Notes: generated from the letters alone by a model not told the origin. Counted from the stretch's first letter, positions 9,289-21,070 are shown. The stretch: 64,000 nt of DNA from Acidovorax sp. SRB_14 (GCF_012932145.1 NZ_MWOK01000015.1:31309-95308); one strand, 5' to 3'. Translations and numbers: made by a program.

Positions 9289-10593
9289 ATGAATCCGCAC
9301 GACCCCGAAGCGCCCTCCATTTCCCCCGCGCCCGCACCCGGCCACCGCCCGCCGGGTCGGCGCGCCCGCTGGCTGGGGGCGCTGCTGGCGCTGCTGGCCC
9401 TGGCGGTGTTGGGGGGCGCGGCCTGGTTCCTGGTGCAGCGCGCCAACGGCGACGCGGGGGGCGCACCCCGCGGGCCGGGCGGTGGCCGTGCGCCCACGGT
9501 GACCGTGGGCGCGGCCGTGGCCAAGGTGGCCGACATTCCGGTGCTGATCGACGCGCTGGGCACCGTGACGCCCGTGACCACGGCGACGCTGCGGCCCCAG
9601 GTGTCGGGAGTGCTCACCGAGGTGCTGTTCACCGAAGGCCAGTGGGTCAAGAAGGGCCAGCTGGTCGCGCTGATCGACCCGCGCCCCTTCGAGCAGGCGC
9701 TGCTGCAGGCCCAGGGCACGCGCCAGCGCGACGAAGCCCAGCTGGAGAACGCGCGCTTGACGCTGGCGCGCTACCGCACCCTGCTGTCGCAGGACTCGAT
9801 CGCGCGCCAGGACGTGGACACCCAGGCCGCGCTGGTCAAGCAGCTCGAAGGCACGGTGACGACCGACCTGGCGCAAGAGCGCAGCGCGCGCCTGAACCTC
9901 GACTACACGCGCATCACCGCCCCGGTGGCCGGGCGCATCGGACTGCGCAGCGTGGACGCGGGCAACTACGTGGCTTCGGGCACCGCTACCGGCATTGCGA
10001 CCATCACCCAGACCACGCCGATCGATGTGCAGTTTTCCGTGCCCCAGGACCGTGTGCAGGACATCCAGGCCAGCGCCGGCGCCGCCTCCCTGGCAGCCAC
10101 CGCCTGGGACCGGGCGCGCACGCGCGCGCTGGCCAGCGGGCGCTTTGCCACGCTCGACAACCTCGTGGACACGGCCACCGGCACCGTCAAGGCGAAGGCG
10201 CGCTTCGAGAACGCCGACGGCGCGCTGTTTCCGAACCAGTTCGTGAACGTGCAGCTGCTGCTGCGCACGCTGTCGGCCGTGGTGGTGCCGGTGACTGCGG
10301 TGCGCACCGGCGCCAATGGCGACTTCGTCTATGTGATCAACGAAGACCGCACGGTGGCGCTGCGGCCGGTAAAGCGCGGGCAGACCGCCGGCGGCCAGAT
10401 GGCCATCACCGACGGCCTCAAGGCGGGCGAGCGCGTGGTGACAGAGGGCGGGGACCGCCTCAAGGACGGCGCCACCGTGCAGCTGCCCGGGCAGGGCGGG
10501 CAGGGTGCCGGGGCGCGCGCCGCAGGGGCCGGAACAGGCACGGGTGCCGCCGCCAGCGGCCAGCGCCGCCAGCGCCCGGCGCAGAACCCCTGA
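9289..10593 (+). CDS. mdtA: RND efflux periplasmic adaptor, MdtA-like
   Basis: A 434-aa membrane-fusion protein. It has an N-terminal Pro-rich cytoplasmic stretch, a membrane anchor (WLGALLALLALAVLGGAAWF), a barrel/lipoyl part (VTPVTTATLRPQVSGVL, KKGQLVALIDPRPFEQAL), an alpha-hairpin and the distal lipoyl half (LNLDYTRITAPVAGRIGLR), then beta-barrel and membrane-proximal domains. The start ATG (9289) begins MNPHDPEAP; the upstream open frame reads low-complexity and is rejected. It is first in a four-gene operon with two permeases and an outer-membrane factor, the MdtABC arrangement. It links inner-membrane pump to outer-membrane channel. Confidence 0.93.
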   Translation: MNPHDPEAPSISPAPAPGHRPPGRRARWLGALLALLALAVLGGAAWFLVQRANGDAGGAPRGPGGGRAPTVTVGAAVAKVADIPVLIDALGTVTPVTTATLRPQVSGVLTEVLFTEGQWVKKGQLVALIDPRPFEQALLQAQGTRQRDEAQLENARLTLARYRTLLSQDSIARQDVDTQAALVKQLEGTVTTDLAQERSARLNLDYTRITAPVAGRIGLRSVDAGNYVASGTATGIATITQTTPIDVQFSVPQDRVQDIQASAGAASLAATAWDRARTRALASGRFATLDNLVDTATGTVKAKARFENADGALFPNQFVNVQLLLRTLSAVVVPVTAVRTGANGDFVYVINEDRTVALRPVKRGQTAGGQMAITDGLKAGERVVTEGGDRLKDGATVQLPGQGGQGAGARAAGAGTGTGAAASGQRRQRPAQNP

Positions 10594-10608
10594 GCCGGGC
10601 CGCTTGCC

Positions 10609-13600
10609 ATGAGCCCGTCCCGCCCGTTCATCGAAAGACCCGTTGCCACCGCGCTGCTGATGGTAGCGATCGTGCTGGCCGGCCTGGTGGGCTTTCGCCT
10701 GCTGCCGCTGTCGGCGCTGCCCGAGGTCGACTATCCCACGATCCAGGTGCAGACCCTGTACCCCGGCGCCAGCCCCGAGGTCATGAGCCGCACCGTGAGC
10801 GCGCCGCTGGAGCGCCAGTTCGGACAGATGCCGGGGCTCGAGCGCATGGCCTCCACCAGCGCGGCGGGGGTCTCCATCGTCACGCTGCAGTTCGGCCTGG
10901 GGCTGGCGCTGGACGTGGCCGAGCAGGAGGTGCAGGCGGCCATCAACGCCGGCGCGTCGCTGCTGCCCACCGACCTGCCCGCGCCGCCGGTGTATGCCAA
11001 GGTCAACCCGGCCGACGCGCCAGTGCTCACGCTGGCCATCAGCTCCGGTGCGCTGCCGCTGACCGAGGTGCAGAACCTCGTCAACACCCGGCTGGCGCAG
11101 AAGATCAGCCAGGTGCCGGGCGTGGGACTGGTCACGCTGGCGGGCGGGCAGCGCCCGGCCGTGCGCATCCAGGCCGACACCAAGGCGCTGGCCTCGTACG
11201 GCATCGGCCTCGATACGCTGCGCACCGCCATCGCCAGCGCCAATGCCAACAGCGCCAAGGGCAGCTTCGACGGGCCGCAGCGCGCCTACACCATCAACGC
11301 CAACGACCAGTTGCTCACCGTCGATGACTACAAGAACCTGATCATTTCCTGGAAGGACGGCGCACCGGTGCGCATGGTCAACGTGGCCCGCGTGGTCGAG
11401 AGCGCCGAAAACAACCGCCTGGGCGCCTGGGCCGACGAGACGCCGGCCATCATCCTGAACGTGCAGCGCCAGCCGGGCGCGAACGTGATCGCCACCGTCG
11501 ACAACATCAAGCGGCAGCTGCCCGATCTGGAGGCCGCGCTGCCGCAGTCGGTCAAGCTGCAGGTGCTGTCCGACCGCACCACGGGCATCCGCGCCTCGGT
11601 CCACCACGTCGAAGTCGAACTGCTGCTGGCGGTGGCCATGGTGGTGCTGGTGATCTTCTTCTTCCTGCACAGCCTGCGCGCCACGGTGATCGCCAGCCTG
11701 GCGGTGCCGATCTCGCTGATCGGCACCTGCGGACTGATGTACCTGCTGGGCTACTCGCTCAACAACCTGAGCCTGATGGCGCTGACGATTGCCACCGGCT
11801 TCGTGGTCGATGACGCGATCGTGATGATCGAGAACATCGCGCGCTACCTGGAGGAGGGCGAGCCGCCGTTCCAGGCCGCGCTCAAGGGCGCCACGCAGAT
11901 CGGCTTCACCATCATCTCGCTCACCGTGTCGCTGATCGCGGTGCTGATTCCGCTGCTGTTCATGAGCGATGTGGTGGGGCGGCTGTTCCGCGAGTTTGCG
12001 GTCACGCTGGCCATCACCATCCTGATCTCGGCCGTGGTCTCCCTCACGCTGGTGCCCATGATGTCGGCGCGCTGGCTGCGCAGCGAGCCGCACGGCGCGG
12101 CCGCACGCGGCGTGGGCGGCGCCATCCAGCGCGGTTTCGACCGCGTGGTGGTCCGCTACGACCGCTGGCTGCAGTGGGTGCTGCGCCACCAGGGCGCGAC
12201 GCTGGTGGTGGCGCTGTTCACGCTGGCGCTCACCGTGCTGCTCTACGTGGTGATTCCCAAGGGGCTGTTTCCCACGCAGGACACGGGCCAGCTGCAGGCG
12301 CGCATCGTGGCTTCGCAGGACGTGTCGTACGAGCGCATGGAGGCCCTGCAGCAGGCGGCTGCGCGCGCTATCCTGCAAGACCCCGAGGTGCAGTCGCTCA
12401 GCTCCTTCATCGGCGTCGATGCGGCCAACAACACCATGCTCAACTCGGGACGCATGCTCATCAACCTGAAGCCTGTGCGCGGCGCGCAGGAGGCCACCAT
12501 GCAGCGTCTGCGCGAACGCGTGCAGGCCGTGGCCGGTGTCACGCTGTACCTGCAGCCCACGCAGGACCTGACCATCGACACCGAAACGGGGCCCACGGAA
12601 TACCGCCTCTCGATCGGCGGCGTGGACGCGGCGCAGGTCAACGAATGGACGCGCAAGCTCGTCGAGCGCCTGCACAGCGTGCCCGAGGTGCGCAACGCCA
12701 CCACCGATGCGGACGCGCAAGGCCTGTCGGCCTATGTGGACATCGACCGCAACACGGCCTCGCGCCTGTCGGTCACCGCCAGCGCGGTGGACGACACGCT
12801 CTACAGCGCGTTCGGCCAGCGCATCGTCTCGACGATCTTCACGGAAACCAACCAGTACCGGGTGATCCTTGAAGCGCAGCAGGAGCATCTCGACTCCCCC
12901 GCCGCGCTGGGCACGCTGCAACTGCGCAGCGGCGGCGGCGCCACCCCGCTGAATGCCGTGGCCACCATCCGCGAGCAGCTGGCCCCGCTGCAGATCACGC
13001 GGGTGGCGCAGTACCCGGCGGCCACGCTGGGCTTCGACAAGGCCGCAGGCGTGTCGCTGGGCCACGCGGTGGACGCGATCAAGGTGGCGGCGCGCGACAT
13101 GGGCATGCCCGCCGCGCTGTCGATCGAGTTTCTGGGTGCGGCCGGCGCCTATGAAAAATCGCTCTCCAGCCAGCTCTGGCTGATCCTGGCGGCCATGGTG
13201 TGCGTCTACATCGTGCTCGGGGTGCTGTACGAGAGCTACATCCACCCGCTGACCATCCTGTCCACGCTGCCCTCGGCCGGCGTGGGCGCGCTGCTGGCGC
13301 TGATGGTCTCGGGCAACGACCTCGGAGTGATCGGCATCATCGGCATCATCCTGCTGATCGGGATCGTCAAGAAGAACGCCATCATGATGATCGACTTCGC
13401 CATCGACGCCGAGCGCCACCAGGGCATGGGCCCGCAGGAGGCCATCCACCAGGCGGCGCTGCTGCGCTTTCGTCCGATCCTGATGACCACGCTGGCCGCC
13501 CTGTTTGCTGCGCTGCCGCTGATGCTGGGTTGGGGCGACGGCGCCGAGCTGCGGCGCCCGCTGGGCCTGGCCATTTTTGGCGGCCTGGTCCTGAGCCAGC

Positions 13601-13713
13601 TGCTCACGCTGTTCACCACGCCCGTCATCTACCTGGCGTTTGACCGCCTGGGCCGGCGTTGGATGGGCCACGGCACGGCGCAAGCGCCCGTGCAGCACGG
13701 GGCAGCGCCATGA
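10609..13713 (+). CDS. mdtB: RND efflux permease, MdtB-like
   Basis: A 1,034-aa HAE1-type RND inner-membrane transporter starting [18 protein letters not shown]. It shows the family hallmarks: about 12 transmembrane helices in two groups, TM4 with [13 protein letters not shown] carrying the proton-relay Asp pair, large periplasmic porter loops, and the TM10-12 repeat with [18 protein letters not shown]. Its paralogue follows immediately with an ATGA overlap, as in mdtB-mdtC. In E. coli the two form a mixed trimer exporting bile salts and novobiocin; that substrate range is known for the family, not shown here. Confidence 0.94.
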   Translation: MSPSRPFIERPVATALLMVAIVLAGLVGFRLLPLSALPEVDYPTIQVQTLYPGASPEVMSRTVSAPLERQFGQMPGLERMASTSAAGVSIVTLQFGLGLALDVAEQEVQAAINAGASLLPTDLPAPPVYAKVNPADAPVLTLAISSGALPLTEVQNLVNTRLAQKISQVPGVGLVTLAGGQRPAVRIQADTKALASYGIGLDTLRTAIASANANSAKGSFDGPQRAYTINANDQLLTVDDYKNLIISWKDGAPVRMVNVARVVESAENNRLGAWADETPAIILNVQRQPGANVIATVDNIKRQLPDLEAALPQSVKLQVLSDRTTGIRASVHHVEVELLLAVAMVVLVIFFFLHSLRATVIASLAVPISLIGTCGLMYLLGYSLNNLSLMALTIATGFVVDDAIVMIENIARYLEEGEPPFQAALKGATQIGFTIISLTVSLIAVLIPLLFMSDVVGRLFREFAVTLAITILISAVVSLTLVPMMSARWLRSEPHGAAARGVGGAIQRGFDRVVVRYDRWLQWVLRHQGATLVVALFTLALTVLLYVVIPKGLFPTQDTGQLQARIVASQDVSYERMEALQQAAARAILQDPEVQSLSSFIGVDAANNTMLNSGRMLINLKPVRGAQEATMQRLRERVQAVAGVTLYLQPTQDLTIDTETGPTEYRLSIGGVDAAQVNEWTRKLVERLHSVPEVRNATTDADAQGLSAYVDIDRNTASRLSVTASAVDDTLYSAFGQRIVSTIFTETNQYRVILEAQQEHLDSPAALGTLQLRSGGGATPLNAVATIREQLAPLQITRVAQYPAATLGFDKAAGVSLGHAVDAIKVAARDMGMPAALSIEFLGAAGAYEKSLSSQLWLILAAMVCVYIVLGVLYESYIHPLTILSTLPSAGVGALLALMVSGNDLGVIGIIGIILLIGIVKKNAIMMIDFAIDAERHQGMGPQEAIHQAALLRFRPILMTTLAALFAALPLMLGWGDGAELRRPLGLAIFGGLVLSQLLTLFTTPVIYLAFDRLGRRWMGHGTAQAPVQHGAAP

Positions 13714-16700
13714 ACCTGTCGCGCCCGTTCGTCGAGCGGCCCGTAGCCACGGTGCTGCTGACCATCGGCCTGGCGCTGGCGGGCATTGCCGCGTTCTTCC
13801 TGTTGCCGGTCTCGCCGCTGCCGCAGGTGGACTACCCGGCGATCTCGGTGTCGGCGTCGCTGCCGGGCGCCAGCCCCGAAACCATGGCCACCAGCGTGGC
13901 GACGCCGCTCGAACGCCGCCTGGGCATCATTGCCGGCGTCAATGAGATGACGTCGAGCAGCTCCAACGGCTCGGCGCGCGTGAGCCTGCAGTTCGATTTG
14001 AGCCGCAACATCGACAGCGCCGCGCGCGAAGTGCAGGCCGCCATCAACGCCGCGCGCGTTGACCTGCCGGCCACGCTGCGCAGCAACCCCACGTACCGCA
14101 AGCGCAACCCGGCCGATGCACCCGTGGTCATCCTGGCGCTGACTTCGCCCACGCGCTCGCCGGGCGCCATCTACGACGCGGTCTCCAACATCGTGAGCCA
14201 GCGCCTCTCGCAGGTCGAGGGCGTGGGCGAGGTCGAGATCGGCGGCGGCTCGCTGCCCGCCGTGCGCGTTGAGCTGCTGCCCTTTGCGCTGAACCGCTAC
14301 GGCATCAGCACCGAAGACGTGCGCGCCGCCATCCAGGCCTCGAACGCCAACCGCCCCAAGGGCGCCATCGAAGGCGATGGCCGGCGCCTGCAGATCTACA
14401 CCCCCGACCCCGCCCGCAAGGCAGCGCAGTACGCCGCGCTGGTGGTGGCCTGGCGCAACGACGCGGCCGTGCGCCTGGGCGATGTGGCGCGGGTGATCGA
14501 TGGGGTCGAGAACACGCGCACCCTGGGCCTGTTCAACGGCGAGCCGGCCATCATCGTGCTGGTCACGCGCCAGCCCGGCGCCAACATCATCGAGACCGTG
14601 GACGGCGTGCGTGCCCTGCTGCCCGAACTGCAGGCGCAGCTGCCCCAGGACATCCACATCGCCGTGGCGTCGGACAGCACCAACTCCATCCGCGCGTCGC
14701 TGCGCGAAATCGAGTTCACGCTGATGGCCTCCATCGCGCTCGTGGTGCTGGTGGTCGGGCTGTTCTTGCGCAAGGCGCGCGCCACGGTGATCCCGGCGGT
14801 GGCCACCGTGGTGTCGCTGCTGGGCACCTTCGCCATCATGTACCTGCTCGGGTTCAGCCTCAACAACCTGAGCCTGATGGCGCTCACCGTGGCCACCGGC
14901 TTCGTGGTCGACGACGCCATCGTGGTGCTCGAGAACACCACGCGCCACATCGAGGCCGGCATGGACCGCATGGCGGCGGCGCTGCAGGGCGCGCGCGAGG
15001 TCGGTTTCACGGTGCTGTCGATCAGCCTGTCGCTGGTGGCCGTGTTCATTCCGCTGTTGTTCATGGAAGGGCAGGTGGGACGGCTGTTCCGCGAGTTCGC
15101 CATCACCTTGTCGGCAGCGGTCATGATCTCGCTCGTGGTGTCGCTCACCACCACGCCCATGATGTGCGCGTGGCTGCTGCGCGCGCCCGGACAGGACAAG
15201 CCGCCGTCGGCGCTGTCGCGCTGGGCCGAGCGCGGCTACAACGCCATGCTGCGCGGCTACGGCCACGCGCTCGACTGGGCGCTGGCCAGCAAGGCGCTGG
15301 TGCTGCTGGTCCTGCTGGCCGTGATTGGGCTCAACGTCTACCTGTTCGCCAAGATCCCCAAGGGCTACTTCCCGCAGCAGGACAACGGCCAGCTCAATGC
15401 GGGCCTGCGGGCCGACCAGAGCATCTCGTCCGATGCCCTGGCGCGCAAGCTGCGCCAGGCGGTCGACATCATCCGCAAGGACCCGGCCGTGGACACGGTG
15501 GTGGGCTTTTCCGGCGGCAGCCGCGCCGGCGGCGGCTTCATGTTCGTCAACTTGAAGCCCGTGGGGCAGCGCAGCGACGGCACGCCGGCCGTCATCGACC
15601 GGCTGCGCCCACAGCTCAACCAGATCACCGGTCTGCGCGTGTTCCTGAACCCGGTGCAGGACCTGCGCATGGGCGGGCGCTCAAGCAACTCCAGCTACCA
15701 GTACACCCTGCAAAGCGACAACCTGGCCGACATGCGGCTGTGGGCCACGCGCCTGGCCGACCGCTTGCGCCAGGAAACGCTGCTCACCGATGTGGACACC
15801 GACCAGGCCGACAACGGCGTCGAGACCTATGTCGAGGTGGACCGCGCCAGCGCTTCGCGCCTGGGCGTCAGCGCCGCAGCAGTGAACAGTGCGCTCTACA
15901 ACGCCTTTGGCCAGCGCTCGGTGGCCACGATCTACAGCGAACTGAACCAGTATTCCGTGATCATGGAATGGGCGCCCGAATACACCAAGGGTCCGCCCGC
16001 GCTCGGCGACATCTTTGTCGCCGCCAACCCCGCAGGCACGGTGGGCATGGCCGCCAACCCGGGCCAGCGCGGGGCGTCCACCGGGCAGGTGCTGAGCAAT
16101 ACGCCGTCCACCATGGTGCCGCTCAGCGCCATCGCGCGGGTGGTGGAGCGGGCCTCACCGACCTCGGTCAACCACCAGGACGGCGAGCTGGCCACCACCA
16201 TCTCCTTCAATCTGGAGGCCAACACCTCGCTCGGCCAGGCGCGCCAGATCATTGCGCAGGCCGAGGCCGACATTGCCATGCCCACCAATGTGCGCGGCAG
16301 CTTCCAGGGCACGGCGCTGAGCTTTCAGCAGTCGCAGGGGCAGCAGCTGTTCCTGATCCTGGCGGCGCTGGTGGTGATCTACATCGTGCTTGGCGTGCTC
16401 TACGAGAGCCTGATCCACCCGCTCACGGTGCTCACCACGCTGCCCTCGGCCGGCGTCGGGGCGGTGCTGGCACTGCTGCTGTTCAAGATGGAATTCACCA
16501 TCATTGCGCTGATCGGGGTGTTCCTGCTGATCGGCATCGTGAAGAAAAACGCGATCCTGATCATCGACTTCGCGCTGGAGGCCGAGCGCGCCCAAGGCCT
16601 CACGGCGCTGGCCGCCGTGCGCGAGGCCTGCATGCTGCGCTTTCGGCCCATCCTCATGACCACCCTGGCGGCGGCGCTGGGCGCCTTGCCGCTGGCCATC

Positions 16701-16889
16701 GGCTTTGGCCAGGGGTCCGAGCTGCGCCAGCCGCTGGGCGTGGCCATCATCGGCGGCCTCGTGGCCAGCCAGCTGCTGACATTGCTGACCACGCCGGTGG
16801 TCTATGTGCTGCTCGACAAGCTGCGCCGTCCCGCCCCCAACGAACAACAACTGAGCCGCACCGCTTCGAGCAGCCCTGCGGTCCCCTGA
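13710..16889 (+). CDS. mdtC: RND efflux permease, MdtC-like
   Basis: A 1,059-aa HAE1-type RND transporter starting [18 protein letters not shown]. The ATG overlaps the stop of mdtB (ATGA at 13710-13713), so translation is coupled. TM4 carries [13 protein letters not shown] with the Asp pair, and the second half repeats [18 protein letters not shown]. The porter-domain region near residue 780 has a Gly/Pro/Asn-rich insertion ([15 protein letters not shown]), a likely surface loop. It is expected to form a heterotrimer with the preceding permease and to work with the adaptor and outer-membrane factor of this operon. Confidence 0.94.
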   Translation: MNLSRPFVERPVATVLLTIGLALAGIAAFFLLPVSPLPQVDYPAISVSASLPGASPETMATSVATPLERRLGIIAGVNEMTSSSSNGSARVSLQFDLSRNIDSAAREVQAAINAARVDLPATLRSNPTYRKRNPADAPVVILALTSPTRSPGAIYDAVSNIVSQRLSQVEGVGEVEIGGGSLPAVRVELLPFALNRYGISTEDVRAAIQASNANRPKGAIEGDGRRLQIYTPDPARKAAQYAALVVAWRNDAAVRLGDVARVIDGVENTRTLGLFNGEPAIIVLVTRQPGANIIETVDGVRALLPELQAQLPQDIHIAVASDSTNSIRASLREIEFTLMASIALVVLVVGLFLRKARATVIPAVATVVSLLGTFAIMYLLGFSLNNLSLMALTVATGFVVDDAIVVLENTTRHIEAGMDRMAAALQGAREVGFTVLSISLSLVAVFIPLLFMEGQVGRLFREFAITLSAAVMISLVVSLTTTPMMCAWLLRAPGQDKPPSALSRWAERGYNAMLRGYGHALDWALASKALVLLVLLAVIGLNVYLFAKIPKGYFPQQDNGQLNAGLRADQSISSDALARKLRQAVDIIRKDPAVDTVVGFSGGSRAGGGFMFVNLKPVGQRSDGTPAVIDRLRPQLNQITGLRVFLNPVQDLRMGGRSSNSSYQYTLQSDNLADMRLWATRLADRLRQETLLTDVDTDQADNGVETYVEVDRASASRLGVSAAAVNSALYNAFGQRSVATIYSELNQYSVIMEWAPEYTKGPPALGDIFVAANPAGTVGMAANPGQRGASTGQVLSNTPSTMVPLSAIARVVERASPTSVNHQDGELATTISFNLEANTSLGQARQIIAQAEADIAMPTNVRGSFQGTALSFQQSQGQQLFLILAALVVIYIVLGVLYESLIHPLTVLTTLPSAGVGAVLALLLFKMEFTIIALIGVFLLIGIVKKNAILIIDFALEAERAQGLTALAAVREACMLRFRPILMTTLAAALGALPLAIGFGQGSELRQPLGVAIIGGLVASQLLTLLTTPVVYVLLDKLRRPAPNEQQLSRTASSSPAVP

Positions 16890-16901
16890 CGCAAAGCCCC
16901 C

Positions 16902-18347
16902 ATGATTGTTCACGCAAGCCTTCTCCCGCCCAGGGCCTACGCCACCCGCACGGCGCGCCTGTCCAGCCTGGCGCTGGCGCTGGCGCTTACCGCCTGCTCC
17001 GTGGCACCGGTGTACCAGCGCCCCGGCATCGCCACCCCCGTCGCGTTCAAGGAGGCCGGGGCCCTGTGGCAGCCCGCCGCCCCCGCCGATGCGCTCGACC
17101 GCGGGCCCTGGTGGACGCTGTTCCAGGACGCCGAACTCAACCGCCTGGCCAAGCAGGTGCAGCTGTCCAACCAGAACATCGCCGCCGCCGTGGCCGCGTA
17201 TGCCCAGGCGCAGGCCCTGGTGCGCGAGCAGCGCGCGGCGCTGTTTCCGTCGCTGGGGGCGTCGGCCGGCGCATCGCGCGCGGGCGGCGGCGGCAGCAGC
17301 CGCAGCGGCACGGCCGTGCAGGCGGCGTTGGGGGCGGACTGGGCGCCCGACCTGTGGGGGCGGCTGGGGAGCGCGGTGGACAGCGCCGCGGCCGGCGCGC
17401 AGGTGAGCGAGGCCGACCTCGCATCCGCGCGCCTGTCGGCGGTCGGCGCGCTGGTGGCGGCCTACTTCCAGTTGCGCGAGGCCGATGCCGAAATCGCCCT
17501 GCTGCTGGCCACGGTGGAGGGCTACGAGCGCAGCCTGCAGATCACGCAGAACCGCTACGCCGCCGGCGTGGTCGCTCGCACCGATGTGCTGCAGGCGCAG
17601 ACGCAGCGTGCCAACGCGCTCGCCGACCTGGCGACGGCGCGGCAGAACCGTGCCCGTTTCGAGCACGCGGTGGCCGTGCTGACCGGCGTGGCCCCGGCCG
17701 ATTTTTCGCTGCCCCCGGCGCCGTGGGAGACCACGGTGCCCGCGGTGCCGCCCGGCATTCCGTCGACGCTGCTGCAGCGCCGGCCCGACATTGCTGCGGC
17801 AGAGCGTGCGGTGGCGGCGGCCAATGCGCAGGTGGGCGTGCAGCGCTCGGCCTACTTTCCCAGCGTGAGCCTGAGCGCCTCGCTCGGGCGCACTGGCTCC
17901 AGCGTCAGCGGGCTGTTCGGGGCGTCGGGCGCCGTGTGGTCGCTGGGCGTTTCGGTCGCGCAGACGCTGTTCGATGCCGGCGCCATTGCCGCGCGCGTGC
18001 AGGGCGCCGAGGCGGGCCGTGACGCCAAGGTGGCGCTGTACCGCCAGACAGTGCTGACCGCCTTCCAGAGCGTCGAAGACCAGCTCAGCGCGCTGCGCAC
18101 ACTGCAGGAGCAGGAGCCGCTGCGCCAGGAAGCGGTGTTTGCCGCCGAGCGCACCGAGCAGCAACTGCTCAACCGCTACCGCGAAGGCCAGGTCAGCTAC
18201 ACCGAGGTGGTGACGGCCCAGGTGTCGGCGCTGTCGGCGCGCCGCGCCTTGCTCCAGTTGCAGGTCAGCCGGCAGTTGGCCGCGGCCAGCCTGGTGCAGG
18301 CGCTGGGCGGCGGCTGGCAGGCGCCGTGGGGCGGTGCGCCTGCGTGA
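16902..18347 (+). CDS. Outer-membrane efflux lipoprotein (NodT/OprM family)
   Basis: A 481-aa TolC-like channel subunit. A signal peptide ends in the lipobox LTAC (Cys at about residue 32), followed by SVAPVYQRP, typical of NodT-family outer-membrane factors. Two outer-membrane efflux protein repeats follow, with the usual heptad-rich helices and RRPDIAAAERAVAAANAQVGV. It starts 12 nt after mdtC and ends the operon, so this RND system is complete within the window. The trimer should form the outer-membrane exit duct. Confidence 0.93.
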   Translation: MIVHASLLPPRAYATRTARLSSLALALALTACSVAPVYQRPGIATPVAFKEAGALWQPAAPADALDRGPWWTLFQDAELNRLAKQVQLSNQNIAAAVAAYAQAQALVREQRAALFPSLGASAGASRAGGGGSSRSGTAVQAALGADWAPDLWGRLGSAVDSAAAGAQVSEADLASARLSAVGALVAAYFQLREADAEIALLLATVEGYERSLQITQNRYAAGVVARTDVLQAQTQRANALADLATARQNRARFEHAVAVLTGVAPADFSLPPAPWETTVPAVPPGIPSTLLQRRPDIAAAERAVAAANAQVGVQRSAYFPSVSLSASLGRTGSSVSGLFGASGAVWSLGVSVAQTLFDAGAIAARVQGAEAGRDAKVALYRQTVLTAFQSVEDQLSALRTLQEQEPLRQEAVFAAERTEQQLLNRYREGQVSYTEVVTAQVSALSARRALLQLQVSRQLAAASLVQALGGGWQAPWGGAPA

Positions 18348-18393
18348 GCCGCGCGCACGCGGATAATCTCACCACTTATTTCAAGGAGTACCA

Positions 18394-19221
18394 GTGGACG
18401 TTGTGTTGTGGGGCAAGGCCGCCATCATGGGAGTGGTCGAGGGTCTGACCGAATTTCTGCCCATTTCCTCGACCGGGCACCTGATCCTGGCGGGCTCGCT
18501 GCTCGGGTTCGACGATGCCAAGGCCAAGGTGTTCGACATCGCCATCCAGACCGGCGCCATCTTCGCGGTGATCCTGGTCTATTGGCAAAAGCTCCGGGCC
18601 ACGCTGGTGGCGCTGCCCACCGAGCGGAAGGCGCAGCGCTTTGCGCTCAATGTGCTGATCGGATTCCTGCCCGCCGTGGTGCTGGGGCTGCTGTTCGGCA
18701 AGGCCATCAAGGAGCATCTGTTCACCCCGGTGGTGGTCGCCAGCACCTTCATCGTCGGCGGCTTCATCATCCTGTGGGCCGAGCGGCGCCCGGCGACCGC
18801 CACGCGCGTGCCGGAAGTGGACGACATGACGCCGCTCGATGCGCTGAAGGTGGGCTTGGTGCAGTGCCTGGCCATGGTGCCGGGCACCAGCCGCAGCGGC
18901 GCCACCATCATCGGCGGCATGGTGCTGGGGCTCTCGCGCAAGGCGGCGACCGACTATTCGTTCTTCCTGGCCATCCCGACGCTGATCGGCGCCGGCGTTT
19001 ACAGCCTCTACAAAGAGCGCGCCCTGCTGTCTGCCAGCGATCTGCCGATCTTCGCCATCGGCCTGCTGTTCTCGTTCCTGAGTGCCTGGCTGTGCGTGCG
19101 CTGGCTGCTGCGCTACATCAGCACGCACAGCTTTGTCGCCTTTGCCTACTACCGCATCGTTTTTGGCGTCGTGGTGCTCGTCACGGCGTGGATGGGCTGG
19201 GTGCGCTGGGCGGACTCATAA
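18394..19221 (+). CDS. uppP: Undecaprenyl-diphosphatase
   Basis: A 275-aa BacA/UppP integral membrane phosphatase that recycles undecaprenyl diphosphate to the lipid carrier for peptidoglycan and O-antigen synthesis. It is visible from [17 protein letters not shown] (Glu-rich catalytic motif near residue 17) and [10 protein letters not shown] (Arg/Ser motif near 165), with multiple hydrophobic helices. The GTG start at 18394 is set by the AAGGAG site ending 5 nt upstream. Its length matches the family (about 270). Overexpression confers bacitracin resistance in known cases. It is 46 nt after the efflux operon but has its own ribosome-binding site and is probably independently expressed. Confidence 0.97.
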   Translation: MDVVLWGKAAIMGVVEGLTEFLPISSTGHLILAGSLLGFDDAKAKVFDIAIQTGAIFAVILVYWQKLRATLVALPTERKAQRFALNVLIGFLPAVVLGLLFGKAIKEHLFTPVVVASTFIVGGFIILWAERRPATATRVPEVDDMTPLDALKVGLVQCLAMVPGTSRSGATIIGGMVLGLSRKAATDYSFFLAIPTLIGAGVYSLYKERALLSASDLPIFAIGLLFSFLSAWLCVRWLLRYISTHSFVAFAYYRIVFGVVVLVTAWMGWVRWADS

Positions 19222-19228
19222 TGCGGCC

Positions 19229-20197
19229 ATGAACGCCTCCATCCCCTCCGCCCGCCGCGCTGCCGGCGTGGCCGCCTGCCTGGCGGCCGGATTGGGGGGA
19301 TGGCTGTCCGCGCAGGCGCAGGCGCAGGGCGGGGCCGAGGCGGCGCCCGGGCAGGGGCCGGGGCCCGTGCTGGCCATCGCGCCGGCTGCTGACCTGCCCC
19401 CCGAGCTGCGGGCCGTGCCCGACCCCGGCCCGGACCCGGTGGTGCCGGAGGGCGCAACGAACCGCCTCAACTATGTGCTCGGTGCGGCGGTGGGCCTGGG
19501 TCCCGCGTACACCGGCAGCGACGAGCGCAAGACCGCGTTGCGCCCGGTGCTGGCGCTCGAATACGGACGCTTTCGCCTGAGCTCATCGCGTGGCGGCTCC
19601 CTCATGGGCTACGGCATCGAATCGCGCGAGGCCGGCGCCAGCGTGGCCCTGGCGCAGCGCGAGCGCTTCAGCCTCACTGCGTCGCTGCGCATCGACGGCG
19701 GGCGCAGCAGCTCGGACGCCACCCGGCTGACCGGACTGCCCGACGTGCGCACCACCCTGCGCGGCCGCCTGGGCATGGGCTACGCCCTGAGCGAGCGCTG
19801 GTCCCTGGGCGCGGGCCTGTCGCAAGACCTGCTGGGCCGCAGCGGTGGCGCGCAGGGCAATGTCGGCCTGCGCTATGTCTTGCCGATCACGGCGCAAACC
19901 CAACTGGGCATGGGCGTGGGTGCGGCATTTGCCGACGGCACCTACATGCGCGGCCGTTTTGGCGTGCCGGCCTCGGCCGCCGGCACGACCAGTCCTCTGC
20001 CTTTCTTTGACCCGGGCGGCGGCCTGTACGGGGTGGATGCGGGCATGGACCTGATGGTGGCGCTCAACCGCCACTGGGTGGCCTTTGGCGGCGTGGGCGT
20101 TTCGCAGCTGCGCGGCGATGCGCGCCGCAGCCCGCTCACCGTGCGCGCCACGTCCTACAACGTTTCTGCCGGAGTGGCCTACCGCTGCTGCCGCTGA
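19229..20197 (+). CDS. MipA/OmpV family outer-membrane protein
   Basis: A 322-aa secreted protein. The N-terminal signal peptide ends near AQAQAQ (residue about 33). A Pro/Ala-rich stretch follows, then a beta-barrel-like domain with alternating aromatic/hydrophobic strands (YVLGAAVGLGPAYTGSDERK, LRPVLALEYGRFRLSS) and a terminal AYRCCR. The opening 'GxGPxYxGSDxxK' pattern is characteristic of MipA/OmpV (MltA-interacting) proteins. The ATG lies 7 nt after the uppP stop. An envelope role is plausible, but the exact ligand or partner is unknown. The twin Cys at the extreme C-terminus is atypical for an outer-membrane barrel. Confidence 0.85.
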   Translation: MNASIPSARRAAGVAACLAAGLGGWLSAQAQAQGGAEAAPGQGPGPVLAIAPAADLPPELRAVPDPGPDPVVPEGATNRLNYVLGAAVGLGPAYTGSDERKTALRPVLALEYGRFRLSSSRGGSLMGYGIESREAGASVALAQRERFSLTASLRIDGGRSSSDATRLTGLPDVRTTLRGRLGMGYALSERWSLGAGLSQDLLGRSGGAQGNVGLRYVLPITAQTQLGMGVGAAFADGTYMRGRFGVPASAAGTTSPLPFFDPGGGLYGVDAGMDLMVALNRHWVAFGGVGVSQLRGDARRSPLTVRATSYNVSAGVAYRCCR

Positions 20198-20219
20198 GCG
20201 CTGAGCGCTGCGCCTGGGC

Positions 20220-21035
20220 TCAGGCGCGGGGCAGCGCGGCCAGGTTCAGCAGCGACGCCTCGATGGCCGCCGCCGTGGCCAGGGGCTGCTCCATCGGAAA
20301 CAGGTGGCCGCCGTCGAGCATCGTGATGCGACCCGCCGTCACCCGCTGAGTCAGTGCCATGCCGACCTGGCGCATCTCGACCGACGCGATCCCGCCAATG
20401 AAGGCCGCAGGGCAGCGCAGCGGGCTCTGGCGCAGCAGGCTGCCCAGGTTGTGCGGCAAGGTGTTGTAGATGGCGGTTTCCACGGCGCGGTCAAAGCCCA
20501 GCACGCGGCGGCCGCCTTCGTCGTGCAGGCCGTGCTCCACATAGTCCTGCAGCATCTGCGGGTGCCAGTGCGCAAAGGCCTTTTTCTTGCGAAAGTGCTC
20601 GAGCGCCTCCTCGTTGCTGGCCCAGCTCATGCGGCGCTGGCGGCTCACGCGGCCGGGCGAGACGGCGCCCACCACCTGCGCGCGCTTGGCCATGCCCACG
20701 GTGGTGGCGCGCCAGCCGCCGATCAGCGGCGAGTCGAGCATCAGCACGCCGCGCACCAGCTGCGGGTGGCGGGCAGCCGCCATCACGCTCAGGATGCCGC
20801 CGAGCGAGTGGCCCACGAGGTACACCGGTTCGTGCAATGCCTGCACCTGCGCGGCGGCAAAGTCGGCCAGCTGCTGCACCAGGTGCGGCCAGTTGCTGGT
20901 CACGGGGTACTGCGGGTCGTGGCCAAAGCGGTCCACGGCGCTAACGCCAAAGCCGCGCTGGCGCAGGTGATCGAACAGCAGCCGGTAGGTGCCGGCCGGA
21001 AAGCTGTTGCCGTGCGAAAAGACGATCTGGGTCAT
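20220..21035 (-). CDS. Alpha/beta-fold hydrolase
   Basis: A 271-aa cytosolic hydrolase starting MTQIVFSHGNSFPAG. It shows the oxyanion-hole HGNSFPAG, the nucleophile elbow GHSLGG (Ser near residue 87), and a late His in LDGGHLFPMEQP. The Ser-Asp-His triad of the fold is therefore likely intact. The upstream in-frame extension to 21167 lacks similarity and is rejected. The gene is 35 nt downstream of the Anbu peptidase gene on the same strand, so they may share a transcript. Substrate unknown. Confidence 0.9.
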   Translation of the reverse strand: MTQIVFSHGNSFPAGTYRLLFDHLRQRGFGVSAVDRFGHDPQYPVTSNWPHLVQQLADFAAAQVQALHEPVYLVGHSLGGILSVMAAARHPQLVRGVLMLDSPLIGGWRATTVGMAKRAQVVGAVSPGRVSRQRRMSWASNEEALEHFRKKKAFAHWHPQMLQDYVEHGLHDEGGRRVLGFDRAVETAIYNTLPHNLGSLLRQSPLRCPAAFIGGIASVEMRQVGMALTQRVTAGRITMLDGGHLFPMEQPLATAAAIEASLLNLAALPRA

Positions 21036-21070
21036 GGACAGGGGGCCGAATGGGAGGGGAAGCGCAGCGC

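Noticed and set aside
9178..13698. 1,506-codon minus-strand ORF over the efflux operon
   Set aside because: Shadow of mdtA/mdtB caused by high GC; composition (His/Arg/Gln-rich) is typical of antisense frames.
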